Positions 34,051 through 45,150 of a stretch of 64,000 nt of DNA are shown one piece after another; the first letter of the stretch is position 1, and every line of letters starts with the position of its first letter. The notes beneath the pieces are model-generated. The model was not told the DNA's origin, did no database searches, and saw nothing but the letters and a program-made list of their open reading frames with translations. Both the position numbers and the translations under genes were made by a program. This stretch comes from VRUE01 sp963698085 (GTDB lineage: Bacteria > Actinomycetota > Thermoleophilia > Solirubrobacterales > 70-9). The DNA is taken from NCBI GenBank assembly GCA_963698085.1, contig OY969122.1, forward strand, positions 62,001-126,000. The letters are read 5' to 3'.

Positions 34051-34625
34051 TCGGCGGGGGAGTCTACCGGCAGGCCCAACTCGGCGCGCACGATCCCCTC
34101 CAGCTCGGCGGCCGCCTGCGCCAGATCAGCGTTCGTCACGCAGTAGGCGAACTCACCCTGCGCCGCGAGCTCCTGCTCGGCAACTTCGAGCCGAGCATCG
34201 ATTGCGGCTGCCGAGTCGGCGCCGCGGTCCTCCAACCGCTGCCGCAGCACCGCCGGGTCCGGCGGGGCGATGAAGACCTGGATCGACTCCCGCATCGCGG
34301 CACGAACCTGGCGCGCCCCCTGCACCTCGATCTCGAGCACGACCGAATGCCCGGCGTCGAGCCGCTTGCGCACCTCGGAACGCAGGGTGCCGTAGCGGTT
34401 GCCGCTGTAGGTGGCGAACTCGAGGAAGTCTTCGCGTTCGATCCGCCGGTCGAACTCCTCGATGCTGAGGAAGTGGTAATCGCGGCCGTCGACCTCGCCC
34501 GGACGCGGCTCACGGGTGGTTGCCGAAACCGAGAGCTCCAGGTCGGGGATGCGCTCGAGCAGCTTGGAGATCAGCGTTCCCTTGCCGACTCCGCTGGGGC
34601 CGGTGATGACGAAGACTTTGGCCAT
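34047..34625 (-). CDS. gmk: Guanylate kinase
   Basis: Phosphorylates GMP to GDP. The 192-residue product has the P-loop GPSGVGKGTLISKLL, the GMP-binding SVSATTREPRPGEVDGRDYHF and FLEFATYSGNRYGT, and LEIEVQGARQV. The start at ATG 34625 is followed upstream by an intergenic repeat (34631-34668). Confidence 0.95.
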   Translation of the reverse strand: MAKVFVITGPSGVGKGTLISKLLERIPDLELSVSATTREPRPGEVDGRDYHFLSIEEFDRRIEREDFLEFATYSGNRYGTLRSEVRKRLDAGHSVVLEIEVQGARQVRAAMRESIQVFIAPPDPAVLRQRLEDRGADSAAAIDARLEVAEQELAAQGEFAYCVTNADLAQAAAELEGIVRAELGLPVDSPAE

Positions 34626-34630
34626 AACAA

Positions 34631-34668
34631 ATGTTCCGCTTCACTCCCGGCGCGAAGAATCAGATATG
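34631..34668. repeat. Short intergenic repeat, copy 1
   Basis: A 38-bp stretch upstream of gmk matches 39936-39973 (between carA and carB) at 27 of 38 positions. It ends in the identical 13-mer AGAATCAGATATG, preceded by CGCTNCNCTCC. The rest of the 34626-34729 gap contains no gene. Both copies precede a minus-strand gene and have the same orientation. Confidence 0.5.
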
Positions 34669-34729
34669 CACGCTTGATCGTTCCGCGTCACTCGGCCGGA
34701 GATATTGACCGCAGCAGCGGTCGGCTTCG

Positions 34730-35062
34730 CTATCTACGAAGCTGAGAGACCAGCTCGGCGCGCTGACGTTCGGAGAGGCCGCCGATCGTCTTCGAGGGCG
34801 AGATCCGGCACTGGTTGAGGATCCGGTTGGTCTTCACCCGGCCGTACTTGGGAACCGCGAGCAGCATGTCGAAGACCTTGGCGGTCATCACATACTCGGG
34901 TGGGTCGAGGAGCAGCGCGTGGATGCTCGCCTTGCCCGCCTTGAGGTCCTTCTTCAGCTTGGCGCGAGCAGTGCGAATGTCGTTAGCCCGCTTGAGTGCG
35001 TCCATTCGCTGGTCCAGCGACCTCTCGGGGGCCGCTGCGGAGGTCTTTACTGGGGTGGGCAT
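34730..35062 (-). CDS. mihF: Actinobacterial integration host factor (mIHF)
   Basis: A 110-residue DNA-binding nucleoid protein of the actinobacterial IHF family. The S13-like helix-two-turn-helix core is visible as VFDMLLAVPKYGRVKTNRILNQCRISPSKTIGGLSERQRAELV. The start MPTPVKTSAAAPERSL was chosen because a clean promoter lies immediately before it; a longer frame to 35131 would run through that promoter. The gene lies between gmk and the pyr genes, its usual place in actinobacteria. Confidence 0.93.
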   Translation of the reverse strand: MPTPVKTSAAAPERSLDQRMDALKRANDIRTARAKLKKDLKAGKASIHALLLDPPEYVMTAKVFDMLLAVPKYGRVKTNRILNQCRISPSKTIGGLSERQRAELVSQLRR

Positions 35063-35072
35063 GTGGGCGGCG

Positions 35073-35100
35073 AGTATAGCCGCGGCTCGCGGGCGTGCAA
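35073..35100 (-). promoter_or_regulatory. Sigma-A-type promoter of mIHF, near-leaderless
   Basis: On the minus strand, TTGCAC (35100-35095), a 16-nt spacer and TATACT (35078-35073). Only 10 nt separate the -10 box from the ATG, so transcription would start about 3-5 nt before the start codon and the mRNA would be effectively leaderless. No Shine-Dalgarno sequence could fit. Confidence 0.7.
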
Positions 35101-35144
35101 GGTCCCGGAGCCCGTTTTTTGCCAAATTCACCTAGACCTCCAGT

Positions 35145-36026
35145 CTAGGTTGAGGCTGGACCGCACTGTGGATACCGCTCAGAGAGCTCTGCGGCAATGC
35201 GAGCTCCCGCCCGCGGGTCGCGGAAGTTCTCGGTCCCGACCGCAACCAGGGTGGCCCCGGCGCACAGCATCTCGAAAGCATCGTCGCCGGAACAGACCCC
35301 GCCCATGCCGACGATCGGCAAGTCAACAGCACTTGCGACAGCACGGACCTGACCGATCGCGACCGGTCGCACCGCGGGACCGGAGAGCCCCCCTTGCCCC
35401 ACTCCGATCCCCGGGGCACCGGTTGCCGGGTCGATCGCGCTGGCCTTGATCGTGTTGATCAGCGAGACGGCATCCGCCCCTCCCTCTTCCGCTGCCACCG
35501 CAATCGCCCCCGGGTCGGCGACGTTCGGGGTCAGCTTCACGATCAGCGGCTTTTGGGTCAGCGGTCGAAGCGCCTCAAGCAGGGCAAGGGTCTCCGTCGG
35601 CTGCTCGCCGACGATCAGGCCGGAATGGACGTTGGGGCAGGAGACGTTGAGCTCGATACCGGCAACCTCGTCACGATCGTCGAGAGCGGCGACCATTCGT
35701 CCGAAGTCGTCCCGGCCGGTCGCCATCACGGAGACGATCAAGGGCACTGGCAGCTCCCCCAACTGCTGCAGATCCTCAGCCAGAAACCCCTCCAGCCCCT
35801 TGTTGGGCAGCCCGATCGAGTTGATCATTCCCGCAGGCGTCTCCCAGATCCGCTGGGGCTCGTTCCCAGCCCGGGGCTCCAGCGTGATCGTCTTTGAGAC
35901 GAAGGCCGCGAAGGGGAACTCCTCGAGCAGAGCGTCACCGTAGACCCGCTGTGCCGCGATCGCGTCGAAGGTGCCCGAGGCGTTGATCACCCGGTGCACA
36001 AGCTCGATGCCGCAGAACTCAACCAC
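35145..36026 (-). CDS. pyrD: Dihydroorotate dehydrogenase (class 1B, NAD-linked catalytic subunit)
   Basis: Oxidises dihydroorotate to orotate with FMN. The 293-residue TIM barrel has INASGTFD, SKTITLEPRAGNEPQRIWETPAGMINSIGLPN, the catalytic Cys in IELNVSCPNVHSG, KLTPNV, and GMGGVCSGDDAFEML. Cys as the base and the adjacent pyrK identify the 1B class. The GTG start (36024-36026) overlaps the pyrK end by 8 bp. A small CCTAGAC/GTCTAGG hairpin (35131-35149) overlaps the stop. Confidence 0.95.
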   Translation of the reverse strand: MVEFCGIELVHRVINASGTFDAIAAQRVYGDALLEEFPFAAFVSKTITLEPRAGNEPQRIWETPAGMINSIGLPNKGLEGFLAEDLQQLGELPVPLIVSVMATGRDDFGRMVAALDDRDEVAGIELNVSCPNVHSGLIVGEQPTETLALLEALRPLTQKPLIVKLTPNVADPGAIAVAAEEGGADAVSLINTIKASAIDPATGAPGIGVGQGGLSGPAVRPVAIGQVRAVASAVDLPIVGMGGVCSGDDAFEMLCAGATLVAVGTENFRDPRAGARIAAELSERYPQCGPAST

Positions 36027-36821
36027 CGCGCACCACCGGCCCGTCGACGCAGAGGCGGATGAAGCCGTCGCTGCCGGGCTTGGGGACAGCGCAGCCGAAG
36101 CAGGCACCGAAACCGCAGGCCATCGGCGACTCCATCGCCAGCTCGCAGGCGACCTCACGGGCCGAGCAGAGCGTGGCTACCGCGTCGAGCATCTGCGACG
36201 GGCCGCAGGCGTAGACGGCGGCGCTCCTCGCATCGTCGCCCTCGAGCATCGCCGCCAGCAAGTCGGTGACGTAGCCGTGGTGGCCGACATGGCCGTCGTC
36301 GCTGGCGAGGCCGACCTCGCAGCAAGCGAACAGGTCGTCGAGACCGCCCGAGTGGGCCTCGTCGCGAAAGCCGAGCAGAACGCGAACCGGCACGCCGGCT
36401 GCGACAAAGCGGCGGCGAAGCAACGCCAGCGGGGCGATGCCGATGCCGCCACCGACAAGGATCGCGCCGGCGGCGCCCGGCGAGAGCTCGCGAGGGGTCG
36501 AAAAGGAGTTGCCCAACGGCCCATTGACCCAGACCCGCTCGCCCGGCACCAGGGCGCAGAGCCGGTCAGTCCCCGGGCCAATTCCCTCGATCAGGAAATC
36601 GAGGCGGGTGCCCTCGGCGGTGGACTCGGCCTCGGCGACCGAGAAGGCGCGCGGTAGATAGGGACGCCCGCCCCGCTCCTCCCAGTGCCGGGTGGCGGCC
36701 AACATGTAGAACTGGCCTGCCAACGGCTCGGGACCCTCGGAATCGAGCAGGGAGAAGACGCGATAGCCGCCGGAGGCGCGGCTCTCGGTCACCTCGCAGG
36801 CGCGGCGCCCGAAAGGGGCGG

Positions 36822-36825
<4 letters not shown>
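36019..36825 (-). CDS. pyrK: Dihydroorotate dehydrogenase electron-transfer subunit
   Basis: Carries FAD and a 2Fe-2S centre and passes electrons from PyrD to NAD. The FAD domain has LPRAFSVAEAE; the NAD domain GAILVGGGIGIAPLALLRRR. The C-terminal cluster CGFGACFGCAV plus a later Cys (IRLCVDG) holds the 2Fe-2S. It has 268 residues. It overlaps carB as ATGA. Confidence 0.95.
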
Positions 36826-39932
<3,107 letters not shown>

Positions 39933-39935
39933 ACA

Positions 39936-39973
39936 GATATTCGCTCCGCTCCGGTCGCAGAGAATCAGATATG
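39936..39973. repeat. Short intergenic repeat, copy 2
   Basis: The partner of 34631-34668, located in the only sizeable gap within the pyr operon (carA stop 39993 to carB start 39932). The shared block ends AGAATCAGATATG. An imperfect direct echo (CAGATATTCGCTCCGCTCC and CAGATATGGATGCTCCC) occurs within the gap. Confidence 0.5.
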
Positions 39974-39992
39974 GATGCTCCCTCCGCTTCGC

Positions 39993-41102
39993 TCATGCCG
40001 CCAGCTCCAGGAAGCTGTCGAAGAGGTGGCGGGCGTCGTGCGGCCCGGGCCCGGCCTCGGGGTGGTACTGGACGGTCGCCGCGGCAACGTCTTGGAGCAC
40101 GAGGCCCTCGACGGTGCGGTCGTAGAGGTTGAGGTGGGAGAGCTCGGCGATGCCGAAGTCGGTCTCCCAGCGGACCGGCTCGTCGGCCTCGATCCGCGGC
40201 TCGCCGCCGGGTCCCTGCACGGCGAAGCCGTGGTTTTGCGAGGTGATCTCGATCCGGCCGCTGGCCAACTCCTTGACCGGGTGGTTGGCGCCGCGGTGGC
40301 CGAAGGGCAGCTTGAAGGTCTCCAACCCGACCGCGCGGCAGAGCAGCTGGTGCCCGAGGCAGATACCGAAGAGGGGCTTTTTCCCGACCAGCTCACGGAC
40401 GGTGTCGACGACGTAGCCGAGCGCCCGGGGGTCGCCCGGCCCGTTGGCAAGGAAGACGACGTCGGGCTCCTCGGCCAGAACCTGCTCCGCGGAGGAGGTA
40501 CAGGAAAGCAGGGTGAGGCGACAACCGCGCTCGCGCAGCTCGCGGACGATGTTGAGCTTTACCCCGGTGTCGATCCCGACCACGTGCGGCCCCTCGCCCT
40601 CGAAACGGACCGGCTCCGACGGGGTCACGGTGCGGGCGAAGTCGGCGCCGTCCATCGAGGGCTCGGCGGCGACCCGCTTGCGGGCTTCGGCTTCAGCGGT
40701 CGAGGCGGCGAAGATGCCGCCTCGCATCGCCCCGCGGTCGCGGATGTGGCGGACGAGGGCGCGGGTGTCGACACCACCGATTCCGGGCACTCCGCAGTCG
40801 CCGAGCCAGTCGAGCCAACCGCCCTCCGCGGTGGCGACATCCTCGCCGTTCTTCGGGTCGCGCATGACGACGCCGCGAGCGTGAGCGCGGTCGGACTCCA
40901 TCGCCGCGGCGGAGACACCGTAGTTGCCGACCAGCGGATAGGTAAAGACGATGATCTGGCCGGCGTAGGAAGGGTCGGTGACCGACTCTTGATAGCCGGT
41001 CATCGCGGTGTTGAAGACGACCTCGCCGGTTACCTCGCCGTCGTGCGCGCAGAGCACGCCGTTGAAGCGGGCCCCGTCCTCGAGCAGGATGTAGCCGCTC
41101 AC
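39993..41102 (-). CDS. carA: Carbamoyl-phosphate synthase small subunit (glutamine amidotransferase)
   Basis: Hydrolyses glutamine to feed ammonia to CarB. The 369-residue protein has the CarA N-terminal domain (LLEDGARFNGVLCAHDGEVTGEVVFNTAMTGYQE). A class I amidotransferase domain follows with nucleophile Cys in LFGICLGHQLLCRAVG and the His/Glu in QYHPEAGPGPHD. The GTG start overlaps the pyrC stop as GTGA. Confidence 0.96.
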   Translation of the reverse strand: MSGYILLEDGARFNGVLCAHDGEVTGEVVFNTAMTGYQESVTDPSYAGQIIVFTYPLVGNYGVSAAAMESDRAHARGVVMRDPKNGEDVATAEGGWLDWLGDCGVPGIGGVDTRALVRHIRDRGAMRGGIFAASTAEAEARKRVAAEPSMDGADFARTVTPSEPVRFEGEGPHVVGIDTGVKLNIVRELRERGCRLTLLSCTSSAEQVLAEEPDVVFLANGPGDPRALGYVVDTVRELVGKKPLFGICLGHQLLCRAVGLETFKLPFGHRGANHPVKELASGRIEITSQNHGFAVQGPGGEPRIEADEPVRWETDFGIAELSHLNLYDRTVEGLVLQDVAAATVQYHPEAGPGPHDARHLFDSFLELAA

Positions 41103-42445
41103 GTCGCTACTCCCAGGCTAAAGCTGCGCAGACGGTAGGCGACCTGGCCGCCGGCGACCGTCATCAGCACCCGTCCGGTCAGCTTGCGGCCGGCGCACCA
41201 AGAGTTGTGCGAGCGGCTCTCGTAGCCCTCCTCGCCGACGGTCCACTCGGCGCCGAGGTCGCAGAGGGCGACGTTGGCCTCGCTGCCCGGCGCCAGGGTG
41301 GGTCGCTCGAGATCGAAGGGGGCGGCGCCCCCCGCCATCCGCTCGACCAGCAGGCCGAGCTCGATCGTGCCGGGTAGGACCAGCTCGGTGTGCAGGGCGG
41401 CGAAGGCCGTCTCCAGCCCGGTGACCCCCATCGCCGCCTGCTCGAAGGGGACCTCCTTTTCCTCCGTTGCATGCGGGGCATGGTCGGTGGCGACGCAATC
41501 GATCGTGCCGTCGCGCAGGCCCTCGACGAGCGCCTGGCGATCGGCCTCCGAGCGCAGCGGCGGGTTCATCTTGAAGCGGCGCGGGTCAAGGCTGCGCACC
41601 TCCTCGTCGGTGAGGCAGAGATGGTGTGGGCTGGCCTCGCAGCTGATCTGCACCCCGGCGGCCTTGGCGGCACGCACCGCCTCCACCGACTCGACGGCAG
41701 ACAGGTGCTGAACGTGAATCCTGCCCCCCTCGTAGCCAGCCAGGGCTGCATCGCGGGCGATCATCGTCGACTCCGAGACCGAGGGAATGCCGGCTAGGCC
41801 GAGGGCCGCGGACACGGGCCCTTCGTGCATGACGCCGTCGCCGGAAAGCTCCGAATCCTCCTCGTGGAGGGCAATCGTGCCGCCGCAAAGGCGCTGATAC
41901 TGGAGGGCGCGGCGCAGTACGCGGGCACTGCGGATTGGCAGGCCATCGTCGCTGAAGCCGATCGCGCCGGCCTCCCGGATCGCCCCCATCTCGGTCAGCT
42001 CCTCGCCTTCCATGCCGCGGGTGACAGTCGCCATGAAGCCGATCGGGACCGAGGCCGCCTCGCGTGCCGCCTCGCGCAGCGCCTCGATGTCGGCCGGGGT
42101 GCTGACCGTGGGGTCGGTATTGGCCATCGCCAGAACCCCGCAGTAACCCCCGGCGGCCGCGGAGCGGCTGCCCGTCTCGAGGTCCTCTTTGTGCTCGTGG
42201 CCTGGGGTCCGCAGGTGGACGTGAGGGTCGAAGAAGGCCGGGAACGCGTGCAGGCCCTCGGCGTCGATCTCCTCCAAGCCCTCGGCCTCAGCGCCAGGAG
42301 CCGCAAGTTCAGCGATACGACCGGCTCGGATGACGACGTCGTGGACTCCGTCTATACCGGCGACTGGGTCCAGAACGGTTGCGCCGCGCAGGACCAGCTC
42401 CGCGCCCTCGCCGGAGCGCATGTCAAGCGCCTGCAAAAAGCTCAC
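41099..42445 (-). CDS. pyrC: Dihydroorotase
   Basis: Cyclises carbamoyl aspartate to dihydroorotate. The 448-residue amidohydrolase has zinc-binding FFDPHVHLRTPGHEHKEDLETG, ASPHHLCLTDEEV, FKMNPPLRSEADRQALVEGL and CVATDHAPHATEEK. This is the class I type with an N-terminal beta-sandwich start (LVLRGATVLDPVAGI). ATGA overlaps join it to pyrB. Confidence 0.95.
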   Translation of the reverse strand: MSFLQALDMRSGEGAELVLRGATVLDPVAGIDGVHDVVIRAGRIAELAAPGAEAEGLEEIDAEGLHAFPAFFDPHVHLRTPGHEHKEDLETGSRSAAAGGYCGVLAMANTDPTVSTPADIEALREAAREAASVPIGFMATVTRGMEGEELTEMGAIREAGAIGFSDDGLPIRSARVLRRALQYQRLCGGTIALHEEDSELSGDGVMHEGPVSAALGLAGIPSVSESTMIARDAALAGYEGGRIHVQHLSAVESVEAVRAAKAAGVQISCEASPHHLCLTDEEVRSLDPRRFKMNPPLRSEADRQALVEGLRDGTIDCVATDHAPHATEEKEVPFEQAAMGVTGLETAFAALHTELVLPGTIELGLLVERMAGGAAPFDLERPTLAPGSEANVALCDLGAEWTVGEEGYESRSHNSWCAGRKLTGRVLMTVAGGQVAYRLRSFSLGVAT

Positions 42446-43404
42446 GCCGGCTGTCCGATCGACGTCGGGCTGGTCTCGTGGTCGCCGGTCGCCGGCACCG
42501 AGCGCTCAGGACCAGCGGCGAGCAGCTCATAGAGGATCGCCATCCGCACGACCAGGCCGGAGGCGACCTGCTCGGTCATCAGCGACTGCGGCGAGTCGAT
42601 CACCTCGCCGGAGAGCTCAACCCCACGGTTGACCGGGCCGGGGTGCATGAGCAGCTGCCGCGGACCGAGGCGGCGGGAGTCGATCTGGAACCGCGCCGCG
42701 TACTCGCGGATCGAGGGCACGAAGCTCTCCGCCATGCGCTCCTTCTGCAGTCGCAGCGCGTAGACGACGTCGGCCTCGCCGAGCCGCTCGAGCGAGTGCG
42801 AGACCTCGCAGCCGAGCTGCTCGATCCCGCGCGGGAGCAGGGCGGGTGGGCCGCAGACCGTCACCTCCGCCCCCATCGCCTGGAAGGCGATCAGGTTGGA
42901 GCGGGCGACGCGGCTGTGCAGCACATCGCCGACAATCCAGATCTGCACCCCGTCGAGGCTGTTCAGGCGACGACGCAGGGTGAAGAGGTCGAGCAGCGCC
43001 TGGCTTGGGTGCTCGTGCTTACCGTCGCCGGCGTTGACGACCGCCGCCTCGGTCCAGCCGGCGACGAGCTGGGCGGCGCCGGCATACGGGTGCCGGATCA
43101 CGATCGCCGCTGGGTCGTAGGCGGAGAGGGTCGCGCACGTGTCCTTTAGCGACTCGCCCTTGTCGACCGAGGAGCCGGCGGCCTTGAGCGAAATCAGGTC
43201 GGCCGAGAGGCGCTTCGCCGCCAGCTCGAAGGAAGCGCTGGTGCGGGTGCTCGACTCGTAAAAGAGGCTGACCACCGTGCGACCCCGCAGCGTCGGCACC
43301 TTCTTGATGTCGCGGCGGCCGACCTCGGCGAAGCTCTCGGCGCGGTCGAGGATCGCTTCGATGCCGTCGCGGTCGAGATCCTCGATCGCGAGCAGATGTC
43401 TCAC
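42442..43404 (-). CDS. pyrB: Aspartate carbamoyltransferase catalytic chain
   Basis: Condenses carbamoyl phosphate and aspartate. The 320-residue protein has the carbamoyl-phosphate loop LFYESSTRTSASFELAAKRLSADLI, IVIRHPYAGAAQ, AGDGKHEHPSQALLDLFTL and LMHPGPVNRGVEL. No regulatory pyrI chain is present, as in other PyrR-controlled operons. Confidence 0.96.
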   Translation of the reverse strand: MRHLLAIEDLDRDGIEAILDRAESFAEVGRRDIKKVPTLRGRTVVSLFYESSTRTSASFELAAKRLSADLISLKAAGSSVDKGESLKDTCATLSAYDPAAIVIRHPYAGAAQLVAGWTEAAVVNAGDGKHEHPSQALLDLFTLRRRLNSLDGVQIWIVGDVLHSRVARSNLIAFQAMGAEVTVCGPPALLPRGIEQLGCEVSHSLERLGEADVVYALRLQKERMAESFVPSIREYAARFQIDSRRLGPRQLLMHPGPVNRGVELSGEVIDSPQSLMTEQVASGLVVRMAILYELLAAGPERSVPATGDHETSPTSIGQPA

Positions 43405-43958
43405 GCCACCACCTCCGCCGTCTGCTCGGAGATCGTCACCTGGTCGACCTCGTCGGTCTCCTCCAGCCGCACGTTGACCCTCTGCTCGCGCGCGGTCGGC
43501 AGGTTCTTGCCGACGTAGTCGGGCCGGATCGGCAGCTCGCGGTGCCCGCGGTCGCAGAGAACCGCCAGCTGAACCCGCTGCGGCCGACCGTAATCGAAGA
43601 GGGCATCGATCGCGGCGCGCACGGTGCGGCCGGTGAAGAGCACGTCGTCGACGAGGACGACGGTGCGGCCGCTGAGATCAAAATCGATGTGGGAGGCGTG
43701 TACGACCGGCTGGTCGGCTGGAGACTGGGCACCGACGTCGTCGCGGTAGAAGGAGATGTCGAGGTCGCCGATCGGGGTCTCGGCATCGGTCAGCTCGCCG
43801 ACGAGGGTGTGGAGGCGGCGGGCAATGACCGCGCCTCGCGTGTGGACGCCGACGATCGCGAGACGCTCGGGCTTCGGGTTGGCCTCGGCTATCTCGTGGG
43901 CGATCCGTCGCAGCGTTCGCCTCAGGTCGTCGCGCTTGAGCACGACCTTCTCGCTCAC
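43401..43958 (-). CDS. pyrR: Pyr operon regulator PyrR / uracil phosphoribosyltransferase
   Basis: A UMP-responsive RNA-binding regulator with a PRTase fold, 185 residues. The PRPP loop is TVVLVDDVLFTGRTVRAAIDALFDYGRP, and VGVHTRGAVIARRL is the N-terminal RNA/UMP region. It is the first gene of the pyr operon (GTG start, AAGGAG ribosome binding site). The leader contains a PyrR-type hairpin that includes the ribosome binding site, implying translational self-repression, as reported for mycobacteria. It overlaps pyrB as ATGA. Confidence 0.95.
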   Translation of the reverse strand: MSEKVVLKRDDLRRTLRRIAHEIAEANPKPERLAIVGVHTRGAVIARRLHTLVGELTDAETPIGDLDISFYRDDVGAQSPADQPVVHASHIDFDLSGRTVVLVDDVLFTGRTVRAAIDALFDYGRPQRVQLAVLCDRGHRELPIRPDYVGKNLPTAREQRVNVRLEETDEVDQVTISEQTAEVVA

Positions 43959-43962
43959 TTCT

Positions 43963-44000
43963 TTGCTCCTTCCTGGCCTCGCGGGACCGGGTTAAAGGAC
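43963..44000 (-). promoter_or_regulatory. PyrR-binding RNA hairpin covering the pyrR ribosome binding site
   Basis: On the minus strand the leader reads UCCUUUAACCC, then GGUCCCGCGAGGCC, then AGGAAGGAG. The loop block matches the known PyrR target pattern (A/G)GUCC-N-G-N-GAGGC(U/C). The flanking UCCUU pairs with AAGGA, which is the Shine-Dalgarno sequence. PyrR with UMP would stabilise this hairpin and block translation. Confidence 0.75.
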
Positions 44001-44022
44001 GGCCTCAGAGTAGCAGCGTGGT

Positions 44023-44149
44023 GGGACGGGTGGGGGTCCTCTCGGAGGTGCCTATCACCGCCTTTGGCGGTGAAATCTAGTGCCCCTTCGGGGCAGAATC
44101 ACTCCGTGGTGCCGGGGGGAGGCACTCCGAGAGGACCCCCACCCGTCCC
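44023..44149 (-). repeat. Long palindrome at the rnz 3' end (25-bp perfect arms)
   Basis: Arms 44023-44047 and 44125-44149 are perfect 25-bp inverted repeats. Between them sit two further hairpins: CACCGCC-TTT-GGCGGTG (44056-44072) and TGCCCC-TTC-GGGGCA (44081-44094). The whole would fold as a long stem with a three-way or four-way junction. The right arm lies inside the last codons of rnz (residues GGGPLGVPPP), so the element has been partly taken into the coding sequence. Confidence 0.8.
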
Positions 44150-45139
44150 CTCATGAAACTCATCGCCCGGAAGCTTCTGGGACAAATCCTCCCCCCTCTC
44201 CCGTGCTCCGTTTTGCACGAGCTGTGGTTCTCCGCGCTCTGGGAAGGGAAGGTCGATCACGTCGAAATCGCGGGGGGCGAGCGTGGGTTGGAAGACCTCT
44301 TGTGCCTCCTCGAGGACTTTGCCTACGTGGTAGCGGGAGGAGATGTGGACTAGGGCTAGGAGCTTGACGTCTGCTTCGCGGGCTACCGCTGCGGCTTGGC
44401 CTACGGTTGAGTGACCGGTGTCGGCGGCACGCTGGGCCTCCTCCTCGGCGAAGCTGGCATCGTGGATCAGCAGGTCGGCTCCGTGGGCGGCCTCGACCGT
44501 CGCCCGACAGGGAGCGGTGTCGCCCGTAGCCACGAGCCTGCGGCCAGGTCGCGATTCCCCCATCACCTCGCCGGGCTCGACCGGGCCGGCTGCGCCCTGA
44601 ACCGACTCGCCACGCTGCAGGGCGGCGAAGTCAGGGCCTTCCTTCACCCCGAGTCGCTTCGCGGCCTCGGGATCGAAGCGCCCCGGCCGCTCCTCCTCGA
44701 CGAGCGCGTAGCCATGAGCGCGAACGCTGTGCTCGACCGGGAAGCTCCGCACCTCGGCACCCTCGAGAGGGACGGTGTCACCAGCGTCCAGTTCAATCAG
44801 CTCGAGCTTGTAGCCGACCCTGCCGATCACCCGAGCCATGCTCTGAAAGAGGTCGCGCAGGCCCCGCGGCCCATAGACCGTCAGCGGCTTCTCCCGCTCC
44901 GTTAGGTCATACGTTTTGAGCAGACCCGGCAGACCGAGGAAATGATCGGCGTGGAAGTGGGTGAAGTAGATCGCGTCGACCTGGACCAGGCCCAGCGAGC
45001 GCTGCATCTGACGCTGCGTCCCCTCCCCGCAGTCGAACAGCAGCCGTTCGCCGCCGCGTGAGACGAGCAGGCTGGCGGTGTTGCGCCGCGCCGAGGGCAC
45101 GGCGCCACCCGTGCCGAGAAAGGCGACCGAGAGGTCCAT
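44099..45139 (-). CDS. rnz: Ribonuclease Z
   Basis: The tRNA 3'-end endonuclease. The 346 residues contain GTGGAVPSARRNTAS and DCGEGTQRQMQRS, then the zinc motif FTHFHADHFLGLPGLL. HSVRAHGYALVEEERPGRFDP, ATGDT, IHDASFAEEE, and HISSRYH complete the active site; the exosite arm is the GRF-containing region. Homology ends near IDLPFPERGEP. The final about 40 residues form an odd extension that runs through the palindrome at 44023-44149. It lies near tRNA-Arg (45704-45777). Confidence 0.94.
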   Translation of the reverse strand: MDLSVAFLGTGGAVPSARRNTASLLVSRGGERLLFDCGEGTQRQMQRSLGLVQVDAIYFTHFHADHFLGLPGLLKTYDLTEREKPLTVYGPRGLRDLFQSMARVIGRVGYKLELIELDAGDTVPLEGAEVRSFPVEHSVRAHGYALVEEERPGRFDPEAAKRLGVKEGPDFAALQRGESVQGAAGPVEPGEVMGESRPGRRLVATGDTAPCRATVEAAHGADLLIHDASFAEEEAQRAADTGHSTVGQAAAVAREADVKLLALVHISSRYHVGKVLEEAQEVFQPTLAPRDFDVIDLPFPERGEPQLVQNGARERGEDLSQKLPGDEFHEGTGGGPLGVPPPGTTE

Positions 45140-45150
45140 GGCTCGCGAGC

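Noticed and set aside
35131..35149. The CCTAGAC/GTCTAGG hairpin as a pyrD terminator
   Set aside because: The stem is only 7 bp, overlaps the stop codon and lacks a U-tract on the minus strand.
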